Positions 1-8,030 of a stretch of 45,856 nucleotides of DNA are shown one piece after another; the stretch's first letter is position 1; each line of letters starts with the position of its first letter. This DNA comes from Thermodesulfovibrio sp. (lineage in GTDB: Bacteria > Nitrospirota > Thermodesulfovibrionia > UBA6902), in contig JALSHG010000100.1 of the NCBI GenBank assembly GCA_026982355.1, positions 1-45,856 of the forward strand, read 5' to 3'. Under the pieces are notes generated by a model, which had not been told where the DNA came from, ran no database searches, and saw only the letters and a list, made by a program, of their open reading frames with translations. A program made the translations under genes and the position numbers.

Positions 1-173
1 TTTATAAAGCGATGGGATATCGGAAATATGTCTTTATTGCAGGACGTAACGGAGAGTGAAATTCCAAAGGATGTCGATAAGCCGTGCGGAATACTCTCCA
101 AGGTATCGCGGATAAAGCTTTTCCGCCGGACTCTCCTGCCGGGGGGCGGCATTTTTATGCCACTGTAAGGTTA
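1..173 (+). repeat. Dispersed repeat copy A, long form, cut by the window edge
   Basis: This is the central domain and right end of the long repeat form. It carries the GCGATGGGATA block (10-20), the GTAACGGAGAGTGAAATTCC block, a GGTATCGC block (102-109) and the right end TTTTTATGCCACTGTAAGGTTA (ending 173, quoted in part). GCGAT near 10 can pair with ATCGC at 105-109, as in the other two long copies. The left arm lies outside the window. The element ends 24 bases before the start of the O-antigen-ligase-like gene, so it probably lies in its leader. Confidence 0.8.
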
Positions 174-197
174 AGTTATATATTGAGGATTGCCAAC

Positions 198-2480
198 ATG
201 TTTCGTGGAAAGTATGAAAAAACAGAGAGGTTTTGCCTGCGGGGAATAAAGATACTTGTTTTTTTAATTCCTCTTATACCGTTTTACATCTCCACATCGA
301 TGGTGTTTCCCTTTGTTACCGGTAAGAACTTTGCATTCAGGATTCTGATCGAGGCCGCCGCTGTTTTGTGGGCCGGACTTATGGTTTTAAACCGGCGGTA
401 TCGTCCGCGAAGCTCTGCAATACTGCTGTCGGTCCTGGTATTTACCGTTATTGTCGGCCTGGCGGATATGACCGGAGTTAATCCGTATAAGAGCTTCTGG
501 TCGAACTATGAACGTATGGAAGGTTATATCACGATCCTGCATCTGGTTGTTTATTTCATGATCCTGACAAGCGTCCTGGGAACGAAAAAGGAATGGATGC
601 TTTTTTTCAACATCTTTGTGGCGGTAAGCGCAATCGTGGCTTTATATGCCTATATCATTCCTTCCGTCGGCATTGTAATCCCGGCATACGGCGGGAGGGT
701 TTCAAGCACATTGGGCAATCCCCCTTTTCTCGCCTCCTACCTGCTGCTGTCGGTCTTCCTCGCATTGATCGCATGGTGCAACACGGCGAGGGTTTACATG
801 AAACTCCTGTATCTCCTGATTATTGCATTGCACCTTGCAACTATCTATCTGACGGCCACAAGGGGGGCCATACTGTCCGTGGTTGCGGGAGTGGTTGTTT
901 TAGGTCTTTTTTTCATATATGCAAAATCAGGGGTGACCGGACAGAAGATTTTGAGGAAGGCCGTTCCTTTATCCATGGCCGCCGCTCTTCTTCTGCCGGC
1001 CCTTTGGCTCGGCCTTGATAACCGGGAATTTGTCCGTGGCGACAGGACATATTTCCCGCGTTCCGGCGATGAGAAGACCCTCTCAAGATTCGAGAGGATG
1101 CTCACGGGCAGGTCGGTACAATCAAGACTCAGGGCATGGGAGGTGGCATGGAGTGGCGTTAAAGAAAGGCCCGCACTGGGCTGGGGCCAGGAAAATTTAA
1201 TCAACGTATATTCCATTACACCCGTTCCCTACGGTGACATGATGTGGGGCTGGATGGACCGGGCACACAATATTGTTCTGCACTGGCTGGTCAATGCCGG
1301 TTTTGCGGGACTGTTTTCCTATCTGTTGATTTTCGGCGGCGCATTTTATTGTCTGAGGGGGGCATACCGCGAAAACATAATTGCAGGAAACGAGACCGCC
1401 GTTATTGCAACGGCTCTTTCCGTTTATTTTATACAGAACCTCTTTATTTTCGACACCATCAGCACATACCTGATATTTTTTGCCTTGCTGGCATATCTGT
1501 CACATATCGATAATCCCGGCCCCCTTGAATGTGCGGAACCGGAAAGGATTAAACTTAAATTCATCGCCGCGACTGTTTGCGCCCTGCTGTTTTTTTCCGC
1601 CGCTGTTTATTTTGCCAATTACAAACCCATGAAGGTTGCTCAATTGTCAAACCGCATGTCCGCTCCATCAAAGGGGAATTACGTATCATTCTCCGCAATC
1701 TCTGATGATTTCTCCAGTGCCCTGTCATACGGCACATTCGGCGGGCCCGAGATCACCATAAAGATGTACAAGGTGTCCACTTTTATACTAAACAATAAAC
1801 TCTTTACCGGGAAAAATGTATCGAAATTTATTGAGATGACGCTGAAAAGAATGAAAAGGCTGGTTTCAGCGGACCCGACCAATTTGACATATTGGACGTA
1901 TTTAATCAAACTTTATCAGAAAACAGCCTTTTTTGATCCTTCTTTTATTGCGAGGGGGGAATCCCTGATTAAGCAGTGCCTCAGGATAAATCCCGATTAT
2001 GAGTGGCTTTATTACGCGCTGGCAGACAATTATATCCTGAAGAATGGCTACGGCGACATCATTTCTCTTGCACCGGATGTTGATGCCGACCCGCGGAATG
2101 ATACCGCACGTTTAAAGCTGGCCCTGGGCGGGCTCCTTGCGTCCCGGGAGGATATACTGAACCGGGCGATGGAGGCGGTCAGGAGGATCAGGATGTCAAG
2201 GGACGACGATATATCTTCCGGCAGAAAACCGGTGTTTTCCATTGACGAGCTTTTAGTGTTCGCCGGGGCTTCCGCCGAGATGAAGAACTTTGAGAGGGAG
2301 CTTCGGTTCTACAGGGAACTGCTGGATATTTCCCCGGGAAACGCTGAATTTCACTTCAACATCGCGCAGGCATACGTCAGGGCCGGCGACATGGAGAACG
2401 CCCGCAGACATGCGGATAAGGCCGCTGAACTCGATCCGGAAAGGTATTCTGGAAAGATAAAAAGTTTACCGATTTATTAA
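198..2480 (+). CDS. O-antigen ligase / Wzy-like polytopic membrane protein with C-terminal TPRs
   Basis: The 760-residue product starts at ATG 198 behind a TTGAGGAT ribosome site about 7 bases upstream; the frame is open back to 84, but that part lies in repeat DNA. About a dozen hydrophobic segments fill residues 15-480. The Wzy_C/O-antigen ligase signature is visible: YLTATRGA near 217-224, an arginine/tryptophan block with PALGWGQEN near 325-333, and an AHN at about 356-358 in the periplasmic loop. After a membrane segment near 455-475 comes a soluble part, with TPR-like helices from about 590 (LLDISPGNAEFHFNIAQAYV is one). Family members polymerise or ligate lipid-linked sugars, or glycosylate proteins (PglL type), on the periplasmic side. 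Which acceptor is used cannot be told. The TPR tail suggests protein interaction. Confidence 0.8.
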   Translation: MFRGKYEKTERFCLRGIKILVFLIPLIPFYISTSMVFPFVTGKNFAFRILIEAAAVLWAGLMVLNRRYRPRSSAILLSVLVFTVIVGLADMTGVNPYKSFWSNYERMEGYITILHLVVYFMILTSVLGTKKEWMLFFNIFVAVSAIVALYAYIIPSVGIVIPAYGGRVSSTLGNPPFLASYLLLSVFLALIAWCNTARVYMKLLYLLIIALHLATIYLTATRGAILSVVAGVVVLGLFFIYAKSGVTGQKILRKAVPLSMAAALLLPALWLGLDNREFVRGDRTYFPRSGDEKTLSRFERMLTGRSVQSRLRAWEVAWSGVKERPALGWGQENLINVYSITPVPYGDMMWGWMDRAHNIVLHWLVNAGFAGLFSYLLIFGGAFYCLRGAYRENIIAGNETAVIATALSVYFIQNLFIFDTISTYLIFFALLAYLSHIDNPGPLECAEPERIKLKFIAATVCALLFFSAAVYFANYKPMKVAQLSNRMSAPSKGNYVSFSAISDDFSSALSYGTFGGPEITIKMYKVSTFILNNKLFTGKNVSKFIEMTLKRMKRLVSADPTNLTYWTYLIKLYQKTAFFDPSFIARGESLIKQCLRINPDYEWLYYALADNYILKNGYGDIISLAPDVDADPRNDTARLKLALGGLLASREDILNRAMEAVRRIRMSRDDDISSGRKPVFSIDELLVFAGASAEMKNFERELRFYRELLDISPGNAEFHFNIAQAYVRAGDMENARRHADKAAELDPERYSGKIKSLPIY

Positions 2481-2513
2481 CCGGTTGAATTTGCGGAAAT
2501 TTTTCGAAAAACC

Positions 2514-2542
2514 TTGACATTTCCAGGAGAAATATGTATAGT
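2514..2542 (+). promoter_or_regulatory. Strong sigma-70-type promoter for the LamG lipoprotein gene
   Basis: A consensus -35 TTGACA (2514-2519) is separated by exactly 17 bases from TATAGT (2537-2542). Transcription would begin near 2549, giving a leader of about 60 bases before the ATG at 2612. The leader region contains an exact tandem 11-mer. Confidence 0.75.
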
Positions 2543-2564
2543 TAAACGTCTTGTAAACGTCTTG
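2543..2564 (+). repeat. Exact tandem 11-bp repeat at the predicted transcription start
   Basis: TAAACGTCTTG occurs twice back to back (2543-2553 and 2554-2564), straddling the predicted start of transcription. It could be an operator, a duplicated start region or chance duplication. Confidence 0.6.
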
Positions 2565-2611
2565 CCCGATTATGATAATTAAATTTAATAACCTTTGCAG
2601 GAGGGGATACC

Positions 2612-3805
2612 ATGAAAATGTCGAAGCAAGTTAAAAGTAAATCGCTGTTAATTTTGACTGCTGCTGTTATTGTCCTGTCTTTGGGATTCATCGTAAGTTG
2701 CGGCATAGGCCCGCAACAGAAAATCGATCTGCTCGACGAAGGGAATTATGCGGTTGACTTAAGCAGCGCTTCCGAGTATGATGCGAATAACGCGACTGAT
2801 CTGAGTGTCTGCGATTCTTCTGCAGATCCACTTGGCGAACCTCAAGCGTGTTATAAGCTGGGAGCCGTATGGAACGCCTCCGGAAACAAGGATCTTCCGC
2901 CAAGCCTGGCGGGGACGGAACTCACCATCGAGGCAATGATAAAAAACAAGGTTGCCTCTGATGCAACCGATGATACTGGCACGGCATGGGATGAAACCAA
3001 GCTGAACGGCGGTATCTTTTCATTTTATGATTCAGGCGGTGTGATGATGTGGGTTAAGAACAATGAGCCGAAGTTCGGAATAAGGATTCCCGGCACGAGA
3101 CCCACTGATTGCGGCGTAGCTGCGAAGCCGACAATCAGTTGCGATCCGAGCACTCAGTATACCGTCAGCAGCGGCGCTGCTTCGGAAGTGGCCAGTGGCA
3201 ACTGGACACATGTCGCGGGTGTGCTTGTTAATGAAGTGCACTCACATACAGAGACATCAAGCTGTACTGCCACGGCCATGGCCGAAACCCCCCATCTGGA
3301 TATTTACATAAACGGTCAATTCAAGGACTGCGCATCCAGCGGCTTTCACTTTGCCGTGAATCCCACGTATACTGTCAACAAGGAGAGAATAGGAGTAGGG
3401 CAACTGATCGCGATAAAACCTACCGGCGAGGGAGGTTACTGGAAAGAAGACTTCAACGTTGACAGTCTTGACGCAACCACAAGGTTTAACGGAGTCATAG
3501 ACGAGGTGAGGCTGTGGACTGTAGCGAGGACGGCGGATGAGATCGACTCCTGCTGGAACAGGGAACTCGGCTTGGAAGGCTCCTGCGCGCGCACATCCGA
3601 CCTTAAGATATACTGGCGCTTCAATGAAAAGGAAGGGGCCCTGGTTCACGATTTTTCAGGAAATGCCTTTAATGGAAGCAAAAACGAAATAATACTCGCT
3701 AATATACTTAACAGCATTAAAGCCGGTGATATAGAGTCCAGCGGTTATCCGTCCTCAACTCCTTCCTCATGGAGCTACGGCTGGACAACGGGTTATCCGT
3801 TCTAA
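2612..3805 (+). CDS. LamG/concanavalin-A-like domain lipoprotein
   Basis: The 397-residue product begins with a basic N-terminus and a hydrophobic core ending in the lipobox FIVSC, with the lipidated cysteine at residue 30, so it is a predicted lipoprotein. The mature part is a LamG/laminin-G-like beta-sandwich, roughly residues 90-360: segments such as NWTHVAGVLV, LDIYINGQF and GVIDEVRLWTVARTADEI are typical of LamG_3 domains. Eight or more further cysteines (for example DSCWNRELGLEGSC) suggest disulfides, hence a surface or periplasmic place. The ATG has a strong AGGAGGGG ribosome site (2599-2606), a consensus promoter and a perfect terminator, so it is a monocistronic, probably well expressed unit. 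Ligand unknown; LamG domains usually bind carbohydrate or protein. Confidence 0.85.
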   Translation: MKMSKQVKSKSLLILTAAVIVLSLGFIVSCGIGPQQKIDLLDEGNYAVDLSSASEYDANNATDLSVCDSSADPLGEPQACYKLGAVWNASGNKDLPPSLAGTELTIEAMIKNKVASDATDDTGTAWDETKLNGGIFSFYDSGGVMMWVKNNEPKFGIRIPGTRPTDCGVAAKPTISCDPSTQYTVSSGAASEVASGNWTHVAGVLVNEVHSHTETSSCTATAMAETPHLDIYINGQFKDCASSGFHFAVNPTYTVNKERIGVGQLIAIKPTGEGGYWKEDFNVDSLDATTRFNGVIDEVRLWTVARTADEIDSCWNRELGLEGSCARTSDLKIYWRFNEKEGALVHDFSGNAFNGSKNEIILANILNSIKAGDIESSGYPSSTPSSWSYGWTTGYPF

Positions 3806-3835
3806 GAAGCGGAGACATTAGCAGTTATCCATCAT

Positions 3836-3870
3836 AAGGAAGGCATTGTTATAATGCCTTCCTTTTTTTT
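3836..3870 (+). terminator. Rho-independent terminator of the LamG lipoprotein gene
   Basis: A perfect 12-bp stem (AAGGAAGGCATT, 3836-3847, with AATGCCTTCCTT, 3853-3864) encloses the loop GTTAT. The T-run continues to 3870. Confidence 0.93.
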
Positions 3871-3879
3871 GTGCCGTAA

Positions 3880-3897
3880 GCGGAGGGGGGCCTCCGC
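3880..3897. repeat. GC-rich short inverted repeat after the terminator
   Basis: GCGGAGG (3880-3886) and CCTCCGC (3891-3897) form a 7-bp stem with a GGGG loop. There is no T-run on either side, so it is not called a terminator. It sits just before repeat copy B. Confidence 0.5.
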
Positions 3898-3958
3898 GCA
3901 AACCTTGATTGTTGCATAAGCCGGCAGGGAGAGTCCGCTGTAACACCTTGATAAAGCG

Positions 3959-4200
3959 GGGCGTTTGCAAAAGCCCTCCGTCCGTCACCTGCAGCGGAGA
4001 GAGAGGTCTTAGACATCATCGATGCCGAAAGATTTCTCCCTCCGGTCGAAATGACATATACAGTCGAAATGACATATACAGTCGAAATGACATATACAGT
4101 CGAAATGACATATACAGTCGAAATGACATATACAGTCGAAATGACATATACAGTCGAAATGACATATACAGGCATTTTCATACTTTTGCAGGAGGCTCAG
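3959..4200 (+). repeat. Nested insertion inside repeat copy B
   Basis: The segment interrupts the long repeat between ATAAAGCG and GCGATGGG; GCG is present on both sides (3956-3958 and 4201-4203), compatible with a short target duplication. Near its ends lie inverted TGCAAAAG (3966-3973) and CTTTTGCA (4183-4190). It holds the 18-bp tandem array. No transposase is encoded. Confidence 0.55.
4045..4170 (+). repeat. Seven perfect tandem copies of an 18-bp unit (minisatellite)
   Basis: The unit GTCGAAATGACATATACA repeats seven times without a mismatch (126 bp). As 18 is a multiple of three and the unit has no stop in several frames, it creates spurious repetitive open frames on both strands. There are no spacers, so it is not a CRISPR array. 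Perfect identity suggests recent expansion by slippage. Confidence 0.95.
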
Positions 4201-4394
4201 GCGATGGGATACCGGGAATATGTCTCTGTTGCAGGACGTAACGGATACTGAAATTCCAAAAGATGTGTCGACATGACGTGCGGGATATGTCTTGGATGTA
4301 TCGCAGCTAAAGCTTTTCCGCCGGACTCCCCCGCCCTGCAGACGGTGTTTTTATGGCGCCCTGCAAGGTATGTAGTGTGCAAAGAGAAGGAATT

Positions 4395-5837
4395 TCAGAC
4401 CTTTGACACAAAGAGTTCGTTATAGATGATCCGTGCGCTTTCCCTTGCGGAAACCTTGTAGGGATATATCCTGTACCTGTAGACATACCCTTTCCAGAAC
4501 TTCCTTATCCTGTTGTACAGCGGACGGAGAGGGAGTTTTATAAGGACGTTCTTTATCAGGGGCATGAGATAGGGAAATTCAACCGCAACTCCAAGCAGAT
4601 GCATGAAGTTTTCGAGCTGCCTCTTATCCTTGAGATTCAATATTATCCTTTCATGGTAGGTCTCGGGATATTGGACGTCGGGGTTGAAGAAACCGTTTGC
4701 CACTGAATAATTGTATATCTCAGTCTTGGGATAGGGCGTAAGAAGAAACGAGTCGCAGAAAGTGGGCTTGCATTTTACCGTCAGTTCCCATGTTTCCATT
4801 GCCGTCTCCAGCGTTTCATGCGGAGCGCCGATTATGTTGTACATGGAAAACTTTACGTTCTTCTCATGCAGGATTTTAAGCCCGTTGATAATCTGCTCTT
4901 TGGTCATGTTCCTGTTGAGAACCTTGTTCCTTATGAAGTCATTGCCGGACTCGATACCTATCCCTATATAGTACAGGCCCGCCTTTTTCAGGTCATCGAT
5001 GATTTCCGGCTTGATAATCTCCGGCCTCATGAGACAGTAGAAGGGAATGCCTATTTCCCGCGGATATTTTTCGGAAAATTCCCTTATCCATTCCTTGTTG
5101 ATGGTGAGTATCTCGTCCCTGAATATCAGGTATTCCACCTTGGGATAGTCCCTTTTAAGTTGTCTCAACTCATCCATTACGTGGTCCACACTTCTCTGGC
5201 GGAATATGGGGTCGCCCTTGAGCCTCATTTTGTGGAGTTGATGATTGTAACAGTAGGAACAGTTGAAGGGACATCCCTGGCTGGTCATTACAGTGGCGGT
5301 CCTTGCCAGTTGATAGTCCTTGTACCTGTTGTAGAGGCTCCTGTCAGGCGGAGGGAGGATGTCGAGATTTTTTATGAGGGGACGCTGTGGGTTTTTATAG
5401 ATTTTGCCGTCCACTTTGACCCACCAGTTTTTAACGTTTGTGATGTCTTCCCCCTTCTCCAGCTTGTTTATGAATTCAGGCATTGCCTCGAATCCCTCTC
5501 CCCTGCACACACCGTCCACTCCGTCTTCCTCGATCATCTCCGGGGAGAAAGTGGGATGGGGGCCGCCGAACATGGCGAAGAAATTGAATTTCTTCTTGAG
5601 CCTCCTGTTCCATTCCATAAAAGTGATATGCCCGCCGCTGAATGTTGTATATGCGACAATGTCCGGCCTGAATTCTTCAAAGGTCCTTTCCACCTCATTG
5701 TAACTGACGCCTGCTATGGTAGTCTCATGACCGTGTTTCTTAAGTACCGCGGACAGCCACATAGGCCCGAACGTTACAAACCCCCCGCTAAGTAACATGG
5801 TCCTGTCAACGTGGGCGATAAATAAGATGCGACTCAT
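4395..5837 (-). CDS. B12-binding-domain radical SAM protein
   Basis: The 480-residue product has an N-terminal cobalamin-binding-like Rossmann domain (about 1-135; GGPHPTFSPE and CRGEGFEAMPEF are typical of this class). A radical SAM core follows with the CxxxCxxC cluster motif CPFNCSYC at residues 189-196, and IGIGIESGND around 300 is a usual SAM-site segment. A C-terminal tail of about 100 residues is family-specific. The class covers methyltransferases and other enzymes acting on lipids, antibiotics or cofactors; the substrate is not predictable here. The start is supported by AAGGAG (5845-5850) 7 bases upstream and by a promoter. It is monocistronic. The classic lower-ligand DxHxxG motif is not obvious, as is common in this class. 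Confidence 0.85.
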   Translation of the reverse strand: MSRILFIAHVDRTMLLSGGFVTFGPMWLSAVLKKHGHETTIAGVSYNEVERTFEEFRPDIVAYTTFSGGHITFMEWNRRLKKKFNFFAMFGGPHPTFSPEMIEEDGVDGVCRGEGFEAMPEFINKLEKGEDITNVKNWWVKVDGKIYKNPQRPLIKNLDILPPPDRSLYNRYKDYQLARTATVMTSQGCPFNCSYCYNHQLHKMRLKGDPIFRQRSVDHVMDELRQLKRDYPKVEYLIFRDEILTINKEWIREFSEKYPREIGIPFYCLMRPEIIKPEIIDDLKKAGLYYIGIGIESGNDFIRNKVLNRNMTKEQIINGLKILHEKNVKFSMYNIIGAPHETLETAMETWELTVKCKPTFCDSFLLTPYPKTEIYNYSVANGFFNPDVQYPETYHERIILNLKDKRQLENFMHLLGVAVEFPYLMPLIKNVLIKLPLRPLYNRIRKFWKGYVYRYRIYPYKVSARESARIIYNELFVSKV

Positions 5838-5887
5838 GGATATACTCCTTTTATGGAAGATGTTTTGAGTTATAGATATATAAAAAT

Positions 5888-5917
5888 ATATTATCTTTTT
5901 TCAGTTCTGATTGTCAA
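5888..5917 (-). promoter_or_regulatory. Predicted promoter for the B12 radical SAM gene
   Basis: On the minus strand, TTGACA (5912-5917) is followed after 18 bases by TAATAT (5888-5893); GATAAT at 5890-5895 gives a 16-base spacer. It lies about 50 bases before the start codon. Confidence 0.55.
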
Positions 5918-5956
5918 GTAATTTTATATGCGTCCGGTGATCGCATTTTCGGTTGA

Positions 5957-5986
5957 TTGACACGCATATTATAAATAATTTACTAT
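5957..5986 (+). promoter_or_regulatory. Predicted promoter for the phosphodiesterase gene
   Basis: TTGACA (5957-5962) and TACTAT (5981-5986) are separated by 18 bases. Transcription would begin near 5993, placing the whole truncated repeat copy C in the leader of the gene at 6084. It is divergent from the promoter at 5888-5917. Confidence 0.5.
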
Positions 5987-5994
5987 CATGTTTT

Positions 5995-6071
5995 AACCTT
6001 AATGTTGCACGAGCGGGCAGGAGGGTCCGCCGTAAAACCTTCTGGGAAGTTTTATAAATCGAATTCCAAAA
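5995..6071 (+). repeat. Dispersed repeat copy C, left arm plus internally deleted centre
   Basis: The left end AACCTTAATGTTGCACGAGC is followed by the GGGCAGGAGGGTCCGCC arm and AAAACCTT. TTTATAAA then joins directly to ATTCCAAAAG, a block that in long copies lies about 45 bases further on. The right arm is absent. The copy stops at the base where the next gene's ribosome site begins. Confidence 0.65.
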
Positions 6072-6080
6072 GGGGGGGAA
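6072..6080 (+). promoter_or_regulatory. G-rich ribosome binding site that decides a TTG start
   Basis: A GGGGGGGAA run ends three bases before TTG 6084. No ATG with a better site precedes the conserved first strand of the protein, so the TTG start is preferred. Confidence 0.55.
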
Positions 6081-6083
6081 GAT

Positions 6084-7994
6084 TTGACGGAAGAAAATTC
6101 TGTAAAGATTACTGCAGATCCAAAATTCGGCAAGGTGATCCTGCTCGGCATGGACGGGCTGGACCCCGGAATATTATCCTCTCTGATGAATGACGGCGAG
6201 CTGCCCAACTTCTCAAGCCTCAACCGCATGGGAGGATTCTCACCACTGGCCACGAGCAATCCCGCTCAGAGCCCGGTGGCATGGGCGTCGATTGCAACAG
6301 GGAATAATCCGGGATATCACGGTGTTTTTGATTTTCTCGGCCGCAGGGTGAGCGATTACATGCCGGAGCTGGCGATACTGAGGATGAACCCCAAGAATGT
6401 ATTCGGCAAGCGTGAAGCCATGTTCCTGCCCGTAATGCAGGGCAATGCCTTCTGGGATTACACATCCGCCAACAAGATACCATCAACTGTTCTGAAATGG
6501 CCCATGACATTTCAGCCGAAACAGAACCGGGCGAAACTGTATGCGGGGCTCGGCGTGCCCGACATCAAGGGCGGGCTCGGCAGATATTCGTTTTATACAA
6601 CAAGGAATATACCGGCAAGTGAAGAAGGCGCTGAAAAGGTGATAAGGGTAGCCATAAAAGGGAATAAAATCAGGACTCATGTTTCAGGGCCGAATGTCGT
6701 CAAACTCAGGGCGAGGGATACGGCAAAGGCGGAGCTTGATATTTCCATTGACGGGGATTCGAAAATTGAAGTGAGCGTGGACGGCAGGAGGCTCACGGTG
6801 CACAAGGGCCGGTGGAGCGAGTGGGTGGAGGTGAAGTTCAAGCTGGGGTTCATGAAAACCGCCACGGCCATCGTCAAGTTTTACCTGAACCGGATCAGGC
6901 CCGAGTTTGAGCTTTACATGACACCCGTGCAGATAAACCCGAAAGACCCCGCATTTGTTATCTCCAGTCCGGATGAGTACATACGTGAACTTGCTGATGA
7001 GGTGGGGTACTTTTATACTCTCGGCATGCCTGAGGACACAAAGGCCGTTGAAGAGGGCAGGACCGATGAGGATGCGTTCATAACCATGTGTGATGAGATT
7101 ATCGATGAGCAGGAAAAGATGCTGTGGTATGAGCTGAACAGGTTCAACGAGGGTGTGCTGGCCTGTGCATTTTTTTCCACCGACAGGATACAGCATATTT
7201 TCTGGGCTACGCGGGATCCGGCGCATCCCCTTTATGACCGTGCCTATGCCGGGAAGTACGGCCGTGTCATTGATGACTGCTATCGGAGGATGGACAGGAT
7301 CCTCGGGGAGGTTATGAAACACGTTGATGACCGCACTGCGCTTATGGTTTTTTCGGACCACGGGTTTTCCACCTTCAGGAGAACCGTGCATATTAATTCA
7401 TGGCTGGCACAGAACGGTTTCATGACCCTCACGCAACAGGTCTCAAAGGATGACAGGGATGCAGGCGGGCTGTTTCAGTATGTCGACTGGAAGAAGACGC
7501 AGGCCTATGCCCTGGGGTTCGGGAGCATTTACCTCAACCTCAGGGGCAGGGAGAAAAACGGCATCGTCGACCCGGCAACTGAGGCTGATGCGGTCTCGGA
7601 CAGGATCATCGCCGGGCTGACAGGGTTGACGGATCCCGGGAACGGACAACCGGTGGTCAGGAATGTCTACAGGAGTAATGACATTTACTCCGGCGCCCGG
7701 GCAGCCGATGCACCTGATCTCGTGATAGGTTTTCAGGACGGCTACAGGGTATCATGGCAGACGGCCGTAGGCGGCTCGCCCCCGGAGATAATCGGGGACA
7801 ATCTGAAGAAATGGAGCGGCGATCACATAATAGACCCTTCGATCGTGCCGGGTATATTGCTGACAAACTTCCGTACGGGCAGGGACAGGCCCGGGCTTAT
7901 GGATATAGCGCCCACGGTCCTGGATTGTTTCGGGATGTCGGCGGAGGGTGTCATGGAGGGGAAAAGTTTACTGCAGATTTGCCGGAATTCGTAA
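6084..7994 (+). CDS. Alkaline-phosphatase-superfamily phosphodiesterase / nucleotide pyrophosphatase-like protein
   Basis: The 636-residue product has the metal-enzyme signatures of type I phosphodiesterases. GMDGLDP near residues 22-28 carries the first aspartate ligand. SPVAWASIATG follows, with the likely nucleophile Ser63. Later come DRIQHIFW, FSDHGFS and VHINSWL, supplying Asp/His ligands. About 120 residues (roughly 150-290) form an inserted beta-rich domain, as in the bacterial family members near 600-700 residues. There is no clear signal peptide, suggesting a cytoplasmic enzyme or non-classical export. It starts at TTG behind a G-rich ribosome site, with a predicted promoter at 5957. 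The substrate is unknown; relatives act on nucleotides, phospholipid headgroups or sugar phosphates. Confidence 0.8.
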   Translation: MTEENSVKITADPKFGKVILLGMDGLDPGILSSLMNDGELPNFSSLNRMGGFSPLATSNPAQSPVAWASIATGNNPGYHGVFDFLGRRVSDYMPELAILRMNPKNVFGKREAMFLPVMQGNAFWDYTSANKIPSTVLKWPMTFQPKQNRAKLYAGLGVPDIKGGLGRYSFYTTRNIPASEEGAEKVIRVAIKGNKIRTHVSGPNVVKLRARDTAKAELDISIDGDSKIEVSVDGRRLTVHKGRWSEWVEVKFKLGFMKTATAIVKFYLNRIRPEFELYMTPVQINPKDPAFVISSPDEYIRELADEVGYFYTLGMPEDTKAVEEGRTDEDAFITMCDEIIDEQEKMLWYELNRFNEGVLACAFFSTDRIQHIFWATRDPAHPLYDRAYAGKYGRVIDDCYRRMDRILGEVMKHVDDRTALMVFSDHGFSTFRRTVHINSWLAQNGFMTLTQQVSKDDRDAGGLFQYVDWKKTQAYALGFGSIYLNLRGREKNGIVDPATEADAVSDRIIAGLTGLTDPGNGQPVVRNVYRSNDIYSGARAADAPDLVIGFQDGYRVSWQTAVGGSPPEIIGDNLKKWSGDHIIDPSIVPGILLTNFRTGRDRPGLMDIAPTVLDCFGMSAEGVMEGKSLLQICRNS

Positions 7995-8030
7995 CAGTTC
8001 ACCTTAAACTTAAATATATTGCATTAAGGT

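Larger units (their letters stand above)
3901..4370 (+). repeat. Dispersed repeat copy B, long form split by a nested insertion
   Basis: The left end (AACCTTGATTGTTGCATAAG from 3901) continues to ATAAAGCG at 3958. The central domain resumes with GCGATGGGATACC at 4201 and runs to the right end CTGCAAGGTA at 4370. In the uninterrupted copy these two blocks are contiguous, so about 240 bp (3959-4200) was inserted. This fills most of the gap between the lipoprotein and the radical SAM gene; nothing convincingly coding lies in it. Confidence 0.8.

Noticed and set aside
84-197. N-terminal extension of the O-antigen-ligase-like protein
   Set aside because: The 38 extra residues are encoded by repeat copy A; ATG 198 has the ribosome site and starts the first membrane helix region.
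4045-4170. CRISPR array
   Set aside because: The 18-bp units are contiguous and identical, with no spacers, and no cas gene is present.
3849-4251. Repetitive proteins on both strands across the 18-mer array
   Set aside because: An open frame is a by-product of a stop-free unit whose length is a multiple of three; no ribosome site or conserved domain is seen.
4818-5795. 325-residue open frame antisense to the B12-binding radical SAM gene
   Set aside because: It lies entirely opposite a gene with intact CxxxCxxC and B12-type motifs and has no family match that I recognise.
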